DNA of 64,000 bases, from contig OZ038479.1 of assembly GCA_964036315.1 (NCBI GenBank), positions 59,981,746 through 60,045,745 of the forward strand. Reading direction: 5' to 3'. Under the pieces are notes generated by a model. It made no database searches. It saw nothing but the letters and a program-made list of their open reading frames with translations, and was not told where the DNA came from. The translations under genes and the position numbers were made by a program. Below are positions 34,720 to 45,650 of this stretch, one piece after another. Position 1 is the stretch's first letter. Each line of letters starts with the position of its first letter. The DNA is from Acanthosepion esculentum. Lineage: Eukaryota > Mollusca > Cephalopoda > Sepiida > Sepiidae.

Positions 34720-34990
34720 AGGATCTCTTGGTGGGATGTCCATATTTCCTGCAGGAACAGTCCCTGTTGCATGCTGGGAGTAATTTTATTTTTTTTATTT
34801 TAAAATGAGATTTATTTTTTATTTTCATCATTATTATTACTTTATTTTTATTTATAATAATAACAATGTTCCCACACTAGACAAAAATTGGTGTGTAGTT
34901 AGAGATACGTTTTCTAATAATTTTATAAATTTGGCTTTAATTTGTTATCTCTGTGTATAAATTGAGTTTTTCTGCTACAAGTTCATCCAA
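34720..34990. other. AT-rich spacer
   Basis: Nothing recognised. Confidence 0.4.
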
Positions 34991-36030
34991 TTTTTTTTTA
35001 TCTGTAAAAATTGAGAAATGTAATGTGAGGGCCTTTTTCTATATAATTTCTAAGTGCTCTGTAATTGGAAAAAATTAGGAAAATATTCTCCATAATCTAA
35101 TGATTTATTGAATTTTAGGATAATTTTGCTTTACATTTACTATAGTTATCGCTCTTATTTTCTGATAATGTCATGTATGGACGTCTGTATTTACAAAAAT
35201 CAGCAAGTTCATACACGCACAAAATGATGTTCAAAATACTTTTTAAAATATTGGGAGGTTTTTGATGAATTTTACTAAACTTTTTAATTAGTAATATTAG
35301 TAAATATATTTTTTACTTAATAACAATATCACCTAGTCTCTACCAAGTAAGATAGAATTTTAAAACATTTAAAACATTATAAATTATTATAATTAAAATT
35401 TTCAAAAAGTGAAAAGATTTCTTGTAAAAATTCATTATTCACTGAGAAACTGTTTTTACTTAAGACAATAGTGCCTATAATATATCTTATTCATAAAAAC
35501 AATTAAAAGCTCTTCTAATTAAATAATATCTTAATTTTATTGTATTTATTTTACAATTCAGAACAGATTTTCCATAACTGGTGCTGAGGTCATACAAAAA
35601 AATTGATGATTTAAATTCTCCAAGGACTTCTGCTTTTTACTAATGTAAACATGAACAGGTCAAAATTTAATTTCTCAAAATTTCATAAAATTCAATGAGT
35701 GGTAACAGTGTGTAAAAAAATATATATTTCTAGTAAGATTTTCTAAAAAAAAAAATATTCTAAAATAATTTTCCTCATTGGTGAATAAATCTTGAAAGTT
35801 TCATTAAAATTATTATTTGATTTTTACAAGAATTTCCAATGCAATTTGTTTTTAACTGCAAAAAAGGCCCTAAAATTTCAAATGTTCTAAAAAGGATAAA
35901 AAAATATTTAATAATAAAACATCTTCATAATAATAACAATCTTTTGACAATAATATTTGTATTGAAGTTTGGGATACTTTTTCATCCTGGCATGCTAACT
36001 TTTTAGCAAATCAGTGGAGATACCTATGCT
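34990..36030 (+). repeat. Family R1, long copy
   Basis: Runs through the decayed palindrome near 35150, TAACAATATCACCTA near 35322, CTTGTAAAAATTCATTATTCA near 35422 (in parts), CAATTCAGAACAG near 35553 and TCATAAAATTCA near 35683. It then passes ATTTTTACAAGAATTTCCAA and TTAGCAAATCAGTGGAGATA, the latter ending at about 36025. It shows the full block order of the family. Confidence 0.75.
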
Positions 36031-36330
36031 ACTGTCGGAAAAAAAAATAATTGTAAATTTTCTATTTTGTTCTCACAGTGAAAATTTAATTTCTTTGTGT
36101 AATCATTTTCACTAAAAACTCCAATAAATTGAAGAAATTGTAAATGTATTAGAGTTTTTCTTACATTTTATATAAGAATGGGGCTAAAATCAGTGGTTCA
36201 AAACATTCATCTATATTAAAAATATAATTTTTGCCAATCTTCAGCATTTGGAAAGATTCTATTTAATGAAATATACAATCTCCCAGAAAAATTATATTTT
36301 AAATTATAGTAAATATGATTCTTTTTTTCC
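36030..36330. other. AT-rich spacer
   Basis: Nothing recognised. Confidence 0.4.
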
Positions 36331-37056
36331 ACACTAGCAGCATGGCCCGGCGTTGCCCGTGCTTGATTAAAAAATCGTATGACTCATACAGCAATTGCTA
36401 TCACTTGACTTAAAATATTTTTGCCCTTCCTTGCCTTTAAAGGAGTGCCCTTTGCCATGCTGATGTTGCTACATGCCTTACTTCTTGCCTATTTCACACT
36501 GCAAATTTTTCTAAGCTCTATACTAAACATTAAATCTGTTACGAAAAAGAACAAAACAAAATGAACACAAAACGATCAGCTTTAAAAAAGGACTCGTAAC
36601 TGGAAAAACGTAATGAAAAAAGAATGTTAACAACAAATACTTTTTCACACCCAACTCAGTTCTGCGGAATCAGAATCAACATTGAGTTTAAGCAAGCGAA
36701 TGAGCCAACTGGAGTAAAATGCCATGCAGATTTAAATTTTTCCCACTTGTGACGAATGCAGCTATCGATATTTTTTGCATGCTAGTTAACATTTGTGTCA
36801 GTCAGCTGTTGGCTCTAACGCTGGCCAATAGAATCTTCCTGCCTATTCATGGCAGCCAGCTATAGGCTCTCACTCTGGCCAGTAGAAAATGGCTGCAAAC
36901 TACATGAAAACTGCCGTAGAAGCATGAAAAAATTGATTATTTCCACTATCGATGGGAGTTGGGAAATGCAAAGTCAGTCTTGGCCTTCCCACTAACTTGG
37001 AGCATGTGCATGTAAATTTTGGTGCAAATCCGTCAAAAATTGCGGCTGTGCATTCG

Positions 37057-37096
<40 letters not shown>

Positions 37097-37120
37097 CCTG
37101 CCTTTTATAGATAGAGATTT
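36331..37120. repeat. Interspersed element with GCCCGGCGTTGCCCGTG head and AC microsatellite
   Basis: GCATGGCCCGGCGTTGCCCG lies at about 36341, and the other end reads TCCTGCCTTTTATAGATAGA (37096-37115). I recall this pair of landmarks from a widespread invertebrate interspersed repeat, but cannot name its class. GTCAGCTGTTGGCTCTAACG with CTGGCCAATAGAA near 36797 is internally repeated near 36849 with GCTATAGGCTCTCACTCTGG. The minus-strand frame across the AC repeat is an artefact. Confidence 0.6.
37059..37095. repeat. (AC)n microsatellite
   Basis: An uninterrupted AC run of about 18 units lies inside the 36.3-37.1 kb element. Confidence 0.95.
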
Positions 37121-37272
37121 AGCATTTAGTAGCAGGCATTGAGATTTTTTTTAAGGGGCCATCTTTTGTCTCTAGTAGCTTTTCTTTTGGGTCCATTAGA
37201 AAATTTGTTGTACATGTCATTAGTTAATTTTTTATTATTGTTATCATCATCTAAATCTTTGTATTTCTTCAG

Positions 37273-37346
37273 AAGCATTTAAATGGAAAACGGAAGAGTT
37301 AGAAACAACTCTAAGGGTGTGGGGAAATCATCTGTTTTCCTGACAG
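37273..37346 (+). pseudogene. Candidate 74-nt exon, duplicated at 34622
   Basis: TTTGTATTTCTTCAG precedes it (a good acceptor) and CTGACAG/GTAAAT follows (a good donor). One frame reads AFKWKTEELETTLRVWGNHL, then FS and stop. Homology with 34622-34713 begins at the acceptor AG and ends just past the donor. The gene, if any, is unknown. Confidence 0.3.
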
Positions 37347-37359
37347 GTAAATATTGTTT

Positions 37360-37700
37360 TTCACTGACTGGTGTATTCACTTGTAGATTAGTTAGATGGC
37401 ATTGAAGCATCTCAAATGCCTCTATTTTGCAGTTCACAAAACAGAGGGACTTGGTGAACTATTTAACTTGGCAGAGAAGACTAGTTTTAGAGCAGATTCT
37501 CAATTCGGGAGAGATTACATGTCAGGAATAATCTTAATTTTTATTTTCTTCAAAAGCAGTATAACATTGTCTGTTTGGTAACCGAGTATTGTGAGAATTC
37601 TCTGACATTAGAAATATGCTAATTATTGCTTTACAAGTGTTAACTATCAGTTTATAAGTATTACTTGATACAACTAGGGAATTAATAAAACATTTAAGAA
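37360..37700. other. Unassigned
   Basis: A 61-codon frame at 37396-37581 (+) reads KHLKCLYFAVHKTEGLGELF but has no recognisable family or splice context. Confidence 0.35.
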
Positions 37701-37706
37701 TATTAT

Positions 37707-37945
37707 TTAATATTTTAAATGCATCACACAATCTTTATAAGTCTTGCTAAAGGTATAAAAAATTTCATACATTTCAAGAGTATGATTTGGAATTTCAGAA
37801 GTTTCATTTGATATTTGACAAATCTCTTCTAACTTTTCAGACAGTTTAGAAATCTCCACCCCCATAACAATCTCAACTTTTCTTTTCACTTTGTTCCTCA
37901 TCATCTTGGCCAACTGTCTTCCAACTTCAATTTTTAGTGTCTTTA
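37707..37945 (-). other. Unrecognised helical open frame
   Basis: The frame reads back to about 37945 as LKIEVGRQLAKMMRNKVKRK, then VEIVMGVEISKLSEKLEEIC, then QISNETSEIPNHTLEMYEIF. Its composition is amphipathic and coiled-coil-like, less biased than random AT-rich frames nearby. No family was recognised and no splice signal is clear. It could be a fragment of a retroelement ORF1. Confidence 0.25.
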
Positions 37946-37969
37946 TGTTTTTTATGTATTATAGGTTTC

Positions 37970-38275
37970 TATCTGTTCCAGTTCTCCAATATCATAACTC
38001 CATTCTTGAAACACCTTTTCCTTCAAGGTGAACATCTTTTAGTGACTTCCATTCATTTAGGAATAGTAGGTTTCTATCTGTTGCCATGGAAAAGTCCTCT
38101 AACGTGTTAGTCCCACTTTTGCAGCATCTTTTCTTTGTTCCATTATGATTGTTTTTCTCTTCAGACTTTATACTTCCTAGCAAAGAATGTTTTCTTTACT
38201 GCATTTTCTTTGATCTTTTCTGTATTGTAGATTTCTGTTACATGGTGAGTTCTCCAGTGTGTTAAGTCCACAATT
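37970..38275 (-). repeat. 163-bp repeat family, copies near 38 kb
   Basis: TAGGTTTCTATCTGTT followed by GCCATGGAAAAGTC, GTTCCATTATGATTGTTTTT, CTCTTCAGACTTTATACTTC and CTTTGATCTTTTCTGTATTG recurs in partial tandem (starts near 37965, 38068 and 38226). The same units occur at 56400-56800 and 57466-57745. Confidence 0.75.
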
Positions 38276-38279
38276 AAAT

Positions 38280-40780
38280 ACAAAAATAAATTTGTAAAAA
38301 AATATTGCTTCACATGACTAAGGTTTATAAAAAAAATGTCTATGCTAGCCAGTGAGATGATTTTGTTTAATTTAAAAAAAAACAAAAAAACATTGGATTT
38401 ATTTCCTTTAAATCAAATTTTCATTTTTTTCATTTCTGCATTTAAAGAAATCAAAAGAAAGAGGAAAGATGATATAAATGGCTTGAGCGATTAAGAGGGA
38501 CAATGGGATAATTTAGGGTTGTCAAATTAACAATTTTTGGTTTTATCTGGCTGACTTTTTCTCAATTCAGTTGATAAAAATCTACATTTAATTTTTACCA
38601 TTTTTTAAGGTATTGGGTGTATCTACATACAACTTAGTCTTGTTTTTTTATTTAAGGTCATGCAACTATTTTATTCTTACTACATTTTTAAAATAACAGA
38701 TTAACATGATGATCATCAGCTATGTATAATTGATTTGTACATCAATAATCTTGTAATTTTTAATCAGTAGTTTACTAGCAACACAGCTAGTCAGTGTTTT
38801 TTTAAGCTTAGATCTGGGTTTTTCAATTCTTGTTTGTATTGTTCTTTTAACTTTGAAACTTAATGAGATCTATTTTTTTAGGAATTACAGTTTCTCATTT
38901 TTTATTACTTAAATTTATAGGGTGCTAAATACCAGAAATCTGCCCACCAGGAAGAAAACCACATGTAAAAGTGGCAATCAAAACATAATTTCCCTATCAT
39001 ATACTTTCCAGTGCAATTTTATAAGTTTGTTCTGTTTTTAACTTGTGGCACAACTTCCAATCAGGACAACCGTAGCTAAATTATGCCAAAATTTTAGAAT
39101 AAAATTTTCCACTATATGATTGGAAAATTATTCTGATCTGCAATTTTCTTCCCATGAAAGATTTGATAGACACCTTTTCCAAATGTAGGTAAAAAGTAAG
39201 AGAAAGAAAAACTTTTGCTCAGAGAAAATGAGTTTCTTTCAGTTTTTTATTTATGTTTACTAAAAAAGTAAATGTTTTAATATGAATGTCACACTGAACA
39301 ATATATATCAAGCAACTGATTTAAAAAAAATTCAAACATCTTTGAAACAGGTGATAATTTAAATTTAGTATAATATTTCTTATACAATCATTTAGTATAA
39401 TCATTGTAGTGTAAAATAACAGTATCTTGAAAACAAAAAAAACTGGCAGAGATAATTTGTCTAAATAATAGACTTTAATCATCTTGAAAATACGTTTTTG
39501 ACTTTTTAGTTTAATCTCTATTGAGGTTAAATACTTATTTGTAAATAAATTCAATGACTGTTTTTAGATTCTGACAAATTACATTATGTCTTAAGTAAGA
39601 AAAATGAAAAATGTGTTGGGAAGTCAGGGATTATTTGTTGGCACTGGTTCTAAATACGGGTGATCATTTACAATATACTTACATCTCAAATGAACCTCCC
39701 TCCTTGTCAACTCATTTTTACTATTTTTATATTCTCAAAATATGGGGCTAAACTGATAATAATCTGAAAATGTTTTTATTTTTTTAAATTCAATAAAAAA
39801 GAGAAAAAACAATAAAACTAATGATATAAAAGTCATTATTTACACTGGATTTAGAATTTCAATCAATTTCAATTTGACTTGCCATCTAATTTTTCTTTTA
39901 TCACTTGATAATTTTTTTATTCTCTAATAATAATTTGCAGTTAAAGTCGAAAATAGGGTACAGTTTTATATTTTTCAGTTAATTAAATTACGTCAAAAGC
40001 ACCATTTTAAGGGAACCAATTTTTTGCAATCATGGAATATTGTGAATCTGAAAGAGAATCTTGTTTTTCATATAATTTTCAATAATGAATAATGACTTAA
40101 TCATTTGAATTTTTCAAATTATATTCATTTTAATTCTTTCTAAAACTGAACTGATTCATTAAAAATTTAACATGATTTAATAAATAAATGTATGAGCATA
40201 ATTATATTTTCTTAAAATTTTTCCCTGCTTTTCTAAAATACTTAATCATTAACCTTAAAATATAAAAATGTAAGAATTAATCTGGTTAAATGCGCCGATA
40301 TTAGACAGAAGGATAAAATATGAACTCTCTGTAAACAAGTACTATCTTGGATTATTTAGAAAAAGTCCAAGAAATGTCCTGGAAAATGATTTCATAAAAA
40401 GAATGGGAACCTAGGTGCTACAATATGAAAGAGTGAGGTTAATGTAAATGTAAAAGGTTTACAAATTTTAATGTTTGACAAATGAGAATTTTACTGCATC
40501 TGAAGTAACAATTTTTCAGTCAGAGGTTTGAAGCTGAAATTAGTTGGTGGAGAGAGACCACCATGGGTGGAGGTGCTGAGTGGACATTCAGCTGACAATA
40601 ATTTTTTTTTCTTTTTCAATATGAAGTATACACACTATATCAATGAGAATATCAAATCCACCTGATTAATTATTACACTTATCATTCTTAGACTCTTCCA
40701 AGTAGATGTTTGAAAATAAAATTTTCTTTGGAAGTATTTATATTCAAGACCATGTCTTCCAAGGTTTGATGGAAAATTTC
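38280..40780. other. Long AT-rich stretch without recognised features
   Basis: Only short, low-complexity frames were found on both strands. No splice-bounded exon or repeat boundary could be supported. Part of the right end may belong to the hAT element that follows. Confidence 0.4.
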
Positions 40781-40799
40781 TAGAATGATATTTGCAATC

Positions 40800-41925
40800 A
40801 ACTCTCCATTTCAAATGGTAGAACATCTTCAATTCCATAGAATGGAAGAGAAGCTGAGATCAGGATACACACCTCCAACAAGAGATTGCCGATAAGTACT
40901 TGCCTATGGTCTATGAGAGAATATAGAAAATGTGCTAATTATCTCAAAAATAGATGGTCAAACGTTCATAATGAACCCAGTATATATGTCACTCTGACAA
41001 CATCACCTGGTCACATATACCTAGTGAATACAATAGATACATCAGGCCAACTCCACATTGCAGAATACCATCAGGAAAATTGCCAGGTCTTCAATAAAGA
41101 AGTCAGTAGAAGACATTGGCTGTTATATTGGGAGTGTAGTAACAGATAATGCATCCGGATAATGTCAACCAGATAAGAAAACTTTAGAAGTGAATTGAAC
41201 GTTTTGTCTCATGGATGTTCAGCACACATTTTAAATCTACTGGCTCATGAGTCAGAAGTTCCTAATGTAAAAAAGGACATATGGTTTATGTGGTTAAATA
41301 CTTTAGGAACAATCAGCAAGATACAGGAAAAAGTGGATTCCTTGGTGAGAAACAAGATGACCAATCTTACACTGAAGTGTTCTGCAGAGGAGCAGCATTT
41401 ACAGTTACAACCCATAACTAAAGCTCTAGAGAAAATTCAATAAAGCAGTGGATACTTGGAAAGAATTTTTCAAGAATTTTGAAGTTTCTGAACAAAATAT
41501 ATTGAAAAAAAAAGGTACAACTAAGTCATCAGCAAAGCCCACTTTCATGCCAACATGGTTGATCCTTATCTTCAAGGAAAATCATTAAGCAAGGAAGAAG
41601 TTAATATTGCAATGGAATATGCCAGTGAGAAATATCCCATACTTGTTCCCGTTATCATGAAGTTGCGATGTCTCTTCCTTTTCAGTCACTTAAATATGCA
41701 CACTCCATAAGCAAGACAGCCTGTTATTGAATGGTGGAAATCACATGCAAGTGTACTTTGCAGTCATATACTTTCTGCAGTTAAGCAATTTCTGTCAGCA
41801 GTGGCTTCAGTTTCTGGCATTGAACAAGTTTTCTCATCCTATGTACTGATGAATTCAAAATTGAGAAACTGTCTTGATACAGATAAAGCAGTAGAACCAA
41901 TCTTTCTATTTAAATGAATGAATGC
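40800..41925 (+). pseudogene. hAT-superfamily transposase relic (ZBED-like)
   Basis: Fragments of a cut-and-paste transposase appear in the right order. TPPTRDCR near 40868 comes first. SNVHNEPSIYVTLTTSPGHI and YLVNTIDTSGQLHIAEYHQE follow at 40955-41075. VTDNAS, carrying a catalytic-type Asp, lies near 41138. LSHGCSAHILNLLAHESEVP lies at 41201-41260. The C-terminal dimerisation segment LSAVKQFLSAVASVSGIEQV and FSSYVLMNSKLRN, ending in VEPIFLF, spans 41770-41915. Stops and frameshifts are frequent, so it is inactive. The N-terminal BED finger was not found. It lies 3' of the ZNF-2 array, about 270 bp beyond the decayed fingers. Confidence 0.8.
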
Positions 41926-42089
41926 AAAAATGGCTCATGTTGAATTTTAAAATCTGTTAATATTATAAATAATTATTCAATTAATAAATATTTCATTCAA
42001 TATATTTAACACTTTTCTTCCTTCATGAAATTACATGAAAAGTGAAAAAAAATTGTATTTTTATTTCTAAATCTTTTGCTTTAAATAAA

Positions 42090-42185
42090 GAATTTTGTAA
42101 TTTAATTCAGCGATTTTTCTAAAAAATAAATTAAAATCGTGATTCAAATTAATGGTTACATCAGTTTGATTAAAATCAAACTACT
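42090..42185. repeat. Possible right end of the hAT element
   Basis: TTCAGCGATTTTTCTAAAAA, then TTAAAATCGTGATTCAAATT, then GATTAAAATCAAACTA resembles the GATTTTAATC-type ends of hAT elements. No left terminus or 8-bp target duplication was found. Confidence 0.35.
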
Positions 42186-42189
42186 CTAA

Positions 42190-42509
42190 TGCATGTGCCT
42201 TTTCAACTGTAAGTTCCTTGAAAATTCATATTCACATATTTCACAAGAATTCAACTTATCTCCAGGACAGGTTCACATATTGAATACTAAATATGGTTTC
42301 TGTGAAACTGAATATATAAATATTTCACAAGAATATGGTCTATCTCTAGAGTGTAACTGCATGTGGCTCAGCAAAGCTAAGTTCTCTGGAAATGCAAATA
42401 CAAATACTTCACAACAATATAGTTTCTTTCTGGTGTGGGTCTGCACATGACAACTGAACATTGACTTTTCTACAAACATAAATTTATAAAATTAACATGG
42501 ATAAAGATA
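42190..42509 (-). pseudogene. Decayed zinc fingers 3' of ZNF-2
   Basis: Past the ZNF-2 stop the finger periodicity continues with damage: MFSCHVQTHTRKKLYCCEVF, then ENLALLSHMQLHSRDRPYSC, then EIFIYSVSQKPYLV. Second cysteines are lost in the CEVF and CEIF positions and HTGEKP has become HTRKKL or HSRDRP. About three dead fingers remain. Confidence 0.75.
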
Positions 42510-43370
42510 CTATTCAGAGTGTATTCGCATATGGCTCTCCAAATGCGCATTCCGTGAAAAAGCAGATCCACAAACATCACAAGAATATGGTTTCTCTCCA
42601 GTGTGTGTCCGCACATGGCTCTCCAAATATGACTTCCGCGAAAATGCAGATCCACAAACTTCACATGAATATGGCTTCTCTCCTGTGTGTACTACCATAT
42701 GGCGCACTAAGCGTGACTTTACTGAAAATGCAGATCCACAAACTTCACAGGAATATGGTTTCTCTCCAGTGTGTGTTAACATATGGCACACTAAATGTGA
42801 CTTTACTGAAAATGCAGATCCACAAACTTCACAAGAATAGGGTTTCTCTCCAGTGTGTGTACGCATATGGCGTACCAAACTTGATCTCCTTGAAAATGCA
42901 GACCCACAAATTTCACAAGAATACGGTTTCTCTCCAGAGTGTGTCCGCACATGGCTCACCAAAAATGACTTCCGTGAAAACGCTGATCCACAAACTTCAC
43001 AAGAATATGGTTTATCTCCAGTGTGTATTGCCATATGGCACACTAAATGTGACTTTACTGAAAATGCAGACCCACAAACTTCACAAGAATATGGTTTCTC
43101 ACCAGTGTGGGTACGCATATGGCGCACCAAACTTGATTGCCTTGAAAATGCTGAACCACAAACTTCGCAAGAATATGGTTTCTCTCCAGAATGTTTTCGC
43201 ATATGGCGCACCAAATGTGAATTGTCTGAAAATGAGCATCCACAAACTTCACAAGAATGTGGTTTCTGTCCAGTATGTTTATGCATATGGCTCATGAAAT
43301 GTGACTTCCGTGAAAATGCAGAGCCACAAATTTCACAAGAATATGGTTTATCTCCTGTATGTGTTTCCAT
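42510..43370 (-). CDS. Krueppel-type C2H2 zinc-finger protein, 10 fingers (ZNF-2)
   Basis: A 286-residue reading frame consisting of ten complete C2H2 fingers at a 28-residue period, starting [19 protein letters not shown] and ending at HMRIHSE. It is presumably a nuclear DNA-binding protein if expressed. Helix positions -1/3/6 read R/H/S, D/H/R, R/S/R, V/H/C, R/F/S, R/S/R, V/H/C, V/R/R, R/Y/S and R/H/S. Fingers 3-4 and 6-7 are near copies exactly 252 bp (three fingers) apart, so an internal duplication occurred. The ATG lies in the linker of a further upstream finger (KSDLVYY precedes it) that is broken by a small deletion and an in-frame TGA. No effector domain is visible. It may be a functional 3' coding exon or a recently truncated gene. 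Confidence 0.75.
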   Translation of the reverse strand: METHTGDKPYSCEICGSAFSRKSHFMSHMHKHTGQKPHSCEVCGCSFSDNSHLVRHMRKHSGEKPYSCEVCGSAFSRQSSLVRHMRTHTGEKPYSCEVCGSAFSVKSHLVCHMAIHTGDKPYSCEVCGSAFSRKSFLVSHVRTHSGEKPYSCEICGSAFSRRSSLVRHMRTHTGEKPYSCEVCGSAFSVKSHLVCHMLTHTGEKPYSCEVCGSAFSVKSRLVRHMVVHTGEKPYSCEVCGSAFSRKSYLESHVRTHTGEKPYSCDVCGSAFSRNAHLESHMRIHSE

Positions 43371-44960
43371 ATAGTATACTAAATCTGACTTCCTTACACA
43401 GATTCACAAACTCTTCTTTTTAATTTTTACTCATATATAATTGTGATTATGTAGAAAAGACAAATCCCATGAAGTATGATTCCTTTAATATTCACTGTGA
43501 GCCGTCAAAAGTGTAGATACATATCTTGTACATGAATACTGGAAAGTGAAGAGTCTTGCTTTCTTTCATTCAAATTCCCATTAATGACCATTTATATGTA
43601 TATCCCAATTTTTTTGTTGAACTGAAACATCTGCAAAGAAAAAGTAAGAAAAGACTAATTAACAGGGACAATGAATACTATATGAGATCAGATGATATTG
43701 TAATAGATACAAGTAGTTATATATTAATGCTAGTTTAGACTAGCACATGGGCCCATGAATACAGCAGCCAGTGAAAAGCAAACATTTTGCAGTTAGTTAA
43801 CTGTCTGTGAAATAAGATTCCTTAACTATAAACTTTGTCCAATGTGGACATTATTCAATCAACACAAAGATGTATAAAAATAAATTTAATGATTTTTTTC
43901 TATTTGCTTTCATATAAATACAGTTGAAAATGTGTTTGAGAATTTTATGCTGACCACTAAGCTGATGAACATTAATAGTTGAAACAATTCTTGCTTCAAG
44001 GATGCATAGTTACTAAGAATAAATTAATCAAATGTTTTTGGAAGCATGACGTAAATAGTTCCAGACATCTACATAACTGGACCAAAAATGCATACCAATC
44101 ATGGCAGACAGTTACACATGTGGATGCAAAAGAAAGTAAGCCTAAACATAATTTTTTCAAATACCTACTTTAACAAGATAGCACTCACTAAATAATAAAA
44201 GCCATATTCCTTTATTGTACATAAAATAAAATGATTTAGAGAAGATAATTTGTCACAACTTGCAAAATCCATCAGCATTTGTTATAAAATATGAGAACAG
44301 TTTGTTTTAATTCTAAAATTTTGATAATTTTGTAACTGAAATTTAATCAATATGTAACTGCTTCTTGTTTGATAGTAACATTGAAGCAAGGCAAATATAT
44401 TCTGAAGTGAAAATAAGGGGAGAGGCTAACGTACACTGTAAAATATGGCTTCCATAGATTAATTTTCGATTTAATAAAAAATTTGGCTAAATCTTTCTAT
44501 AGTTATTTGAAAGAGATTAGAACAATATGTTTCTCTTGAATGTTGTACTGGAACAATAAATAGTGTTTGAACAAGTGACTATTTTCACTTAACTGAAAAT
44601 TGATATATATATACATATTTTGAAAAGTGTCATTTCCATGCATCTTTACTATTCATGTATGGATTGTGAATTTTAAATATTCATATAGGAAAAGTAAAAA
44701 TAGAGAAAAATAAGATTCATTTTCATCATTTCATATTTTGTTTATCCAGAAAAGAAATAAAAATCAATGCTGTACAGTCAGCAAAAAAGATATGTGCCAT
44801 TTAGAGAAATGCTGCCATGGCTGAGAGTAGTATTCATAGTGGTTCAATCAGTCCAGTAGTGGAATTTTTGATCTGGAAATCTGAGAAAGATCTTGCAGTC
44901 CTGCAATTGTTGACAATGATTGAATTGAAATGTTTATTAAAATTGATCCAGGTCACATAA
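43371..44960 (-). repeat. 5' flank of ZNF-2, shared with ZNF-1 and ZNF-3
   Basis: TTCATTCAAATTCCCATTAATGAC at 43562 (in parts), ACAGCAGCCAGTGAAAA at 43761, CTGTCTGTGAAATAAGATT at 43801, AAACTTTGTCCAATGT at 43833 and CAACACAAAGATGTATAAA at 43858 parallel 61830-62140 and 21760-21880. The first 60 bp are a decayed finger. The homology extends weakly to about 44960. Confidence 0.75.
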
Positions 44961-45009
44961 CACGAGACTTTGCAGAGAATCATCTGTACTTGACCAATGC
45001 CATCTTCCA

Positions 45010-45262
45010 CCAAGACTAATGCCAGACCTTATGCCTCATGGTAGACCCAACAGAAACTAGTACAGCTCGACTGGGATGTCCTACTGCACCTGCTGTGCTC
45101 ACCTCTCCTTGCAATCTCAGATTAACATTCCTTTTGATCCATACAAATACAGAAAGAGTTTTGAATCTCTGGAAGTCTGTAAAATGCATGAAGACCACCA
45201 GTTCATCACTCAGATTGAAACCAAATTCTAAGCAGAAGGGATCATGAAGCTACATGAAAAAA
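45010..45262 (+). other. GC-richer open segment, unassigned
   Basis: Open to a TGA at 45244-45246, reading MVDPTETSTARLGCPTAPAV, then LTSPCNLRLTFLLIHTNTER, then VLNLWKSVKCMKTTSSSLRL. It follows AATGCCAG and is followed by AAAAAG/GTAGTG, so an exon is conceivable, but the polypyrimidine tract is poor and no family was recognised. The overlapping minus-strand frame is equally unassigned. Confidence 0.25.
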
Positions 45263-45650
45263 GGTAGTGAAACAGAACGACACATGTGTTTGAATAAATC
45301 TATGTATTAATATCTACATAGTGCCTTTGAAATGCAATTACAAATCAACACAAACCTTTGTTCTGGCCCATGTCAGTTGAAAAGAATAATACACAATATT
45401 AGATAACAGAATTTTTCTGAAAAATATTCAAATGTCTAAAATGTTATTCTCAAAATGAAAAAAGTCCCTCATGTGTGAGTAGTGTTCTAGCATCAAAACC
45501 ACTTTTATTACAATACAGCCTGTAAATGAGAGTGAGTTACCTTAACTTTTTTTTGTTTTGTTTGTGGGTACATTATTGCAAGGGTATGTACATTGCATCT
45601 TTAAGAAGATATCTCATTCTGGCTGTGTGTGTGTGTGTTTGCTTTAATAG

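Noticed and set aside
36900..37094. Minus-strand frame beginning with Cys-Val repeats
   Set aside because: Translation of an AC microsatellite inside an interspersed element.
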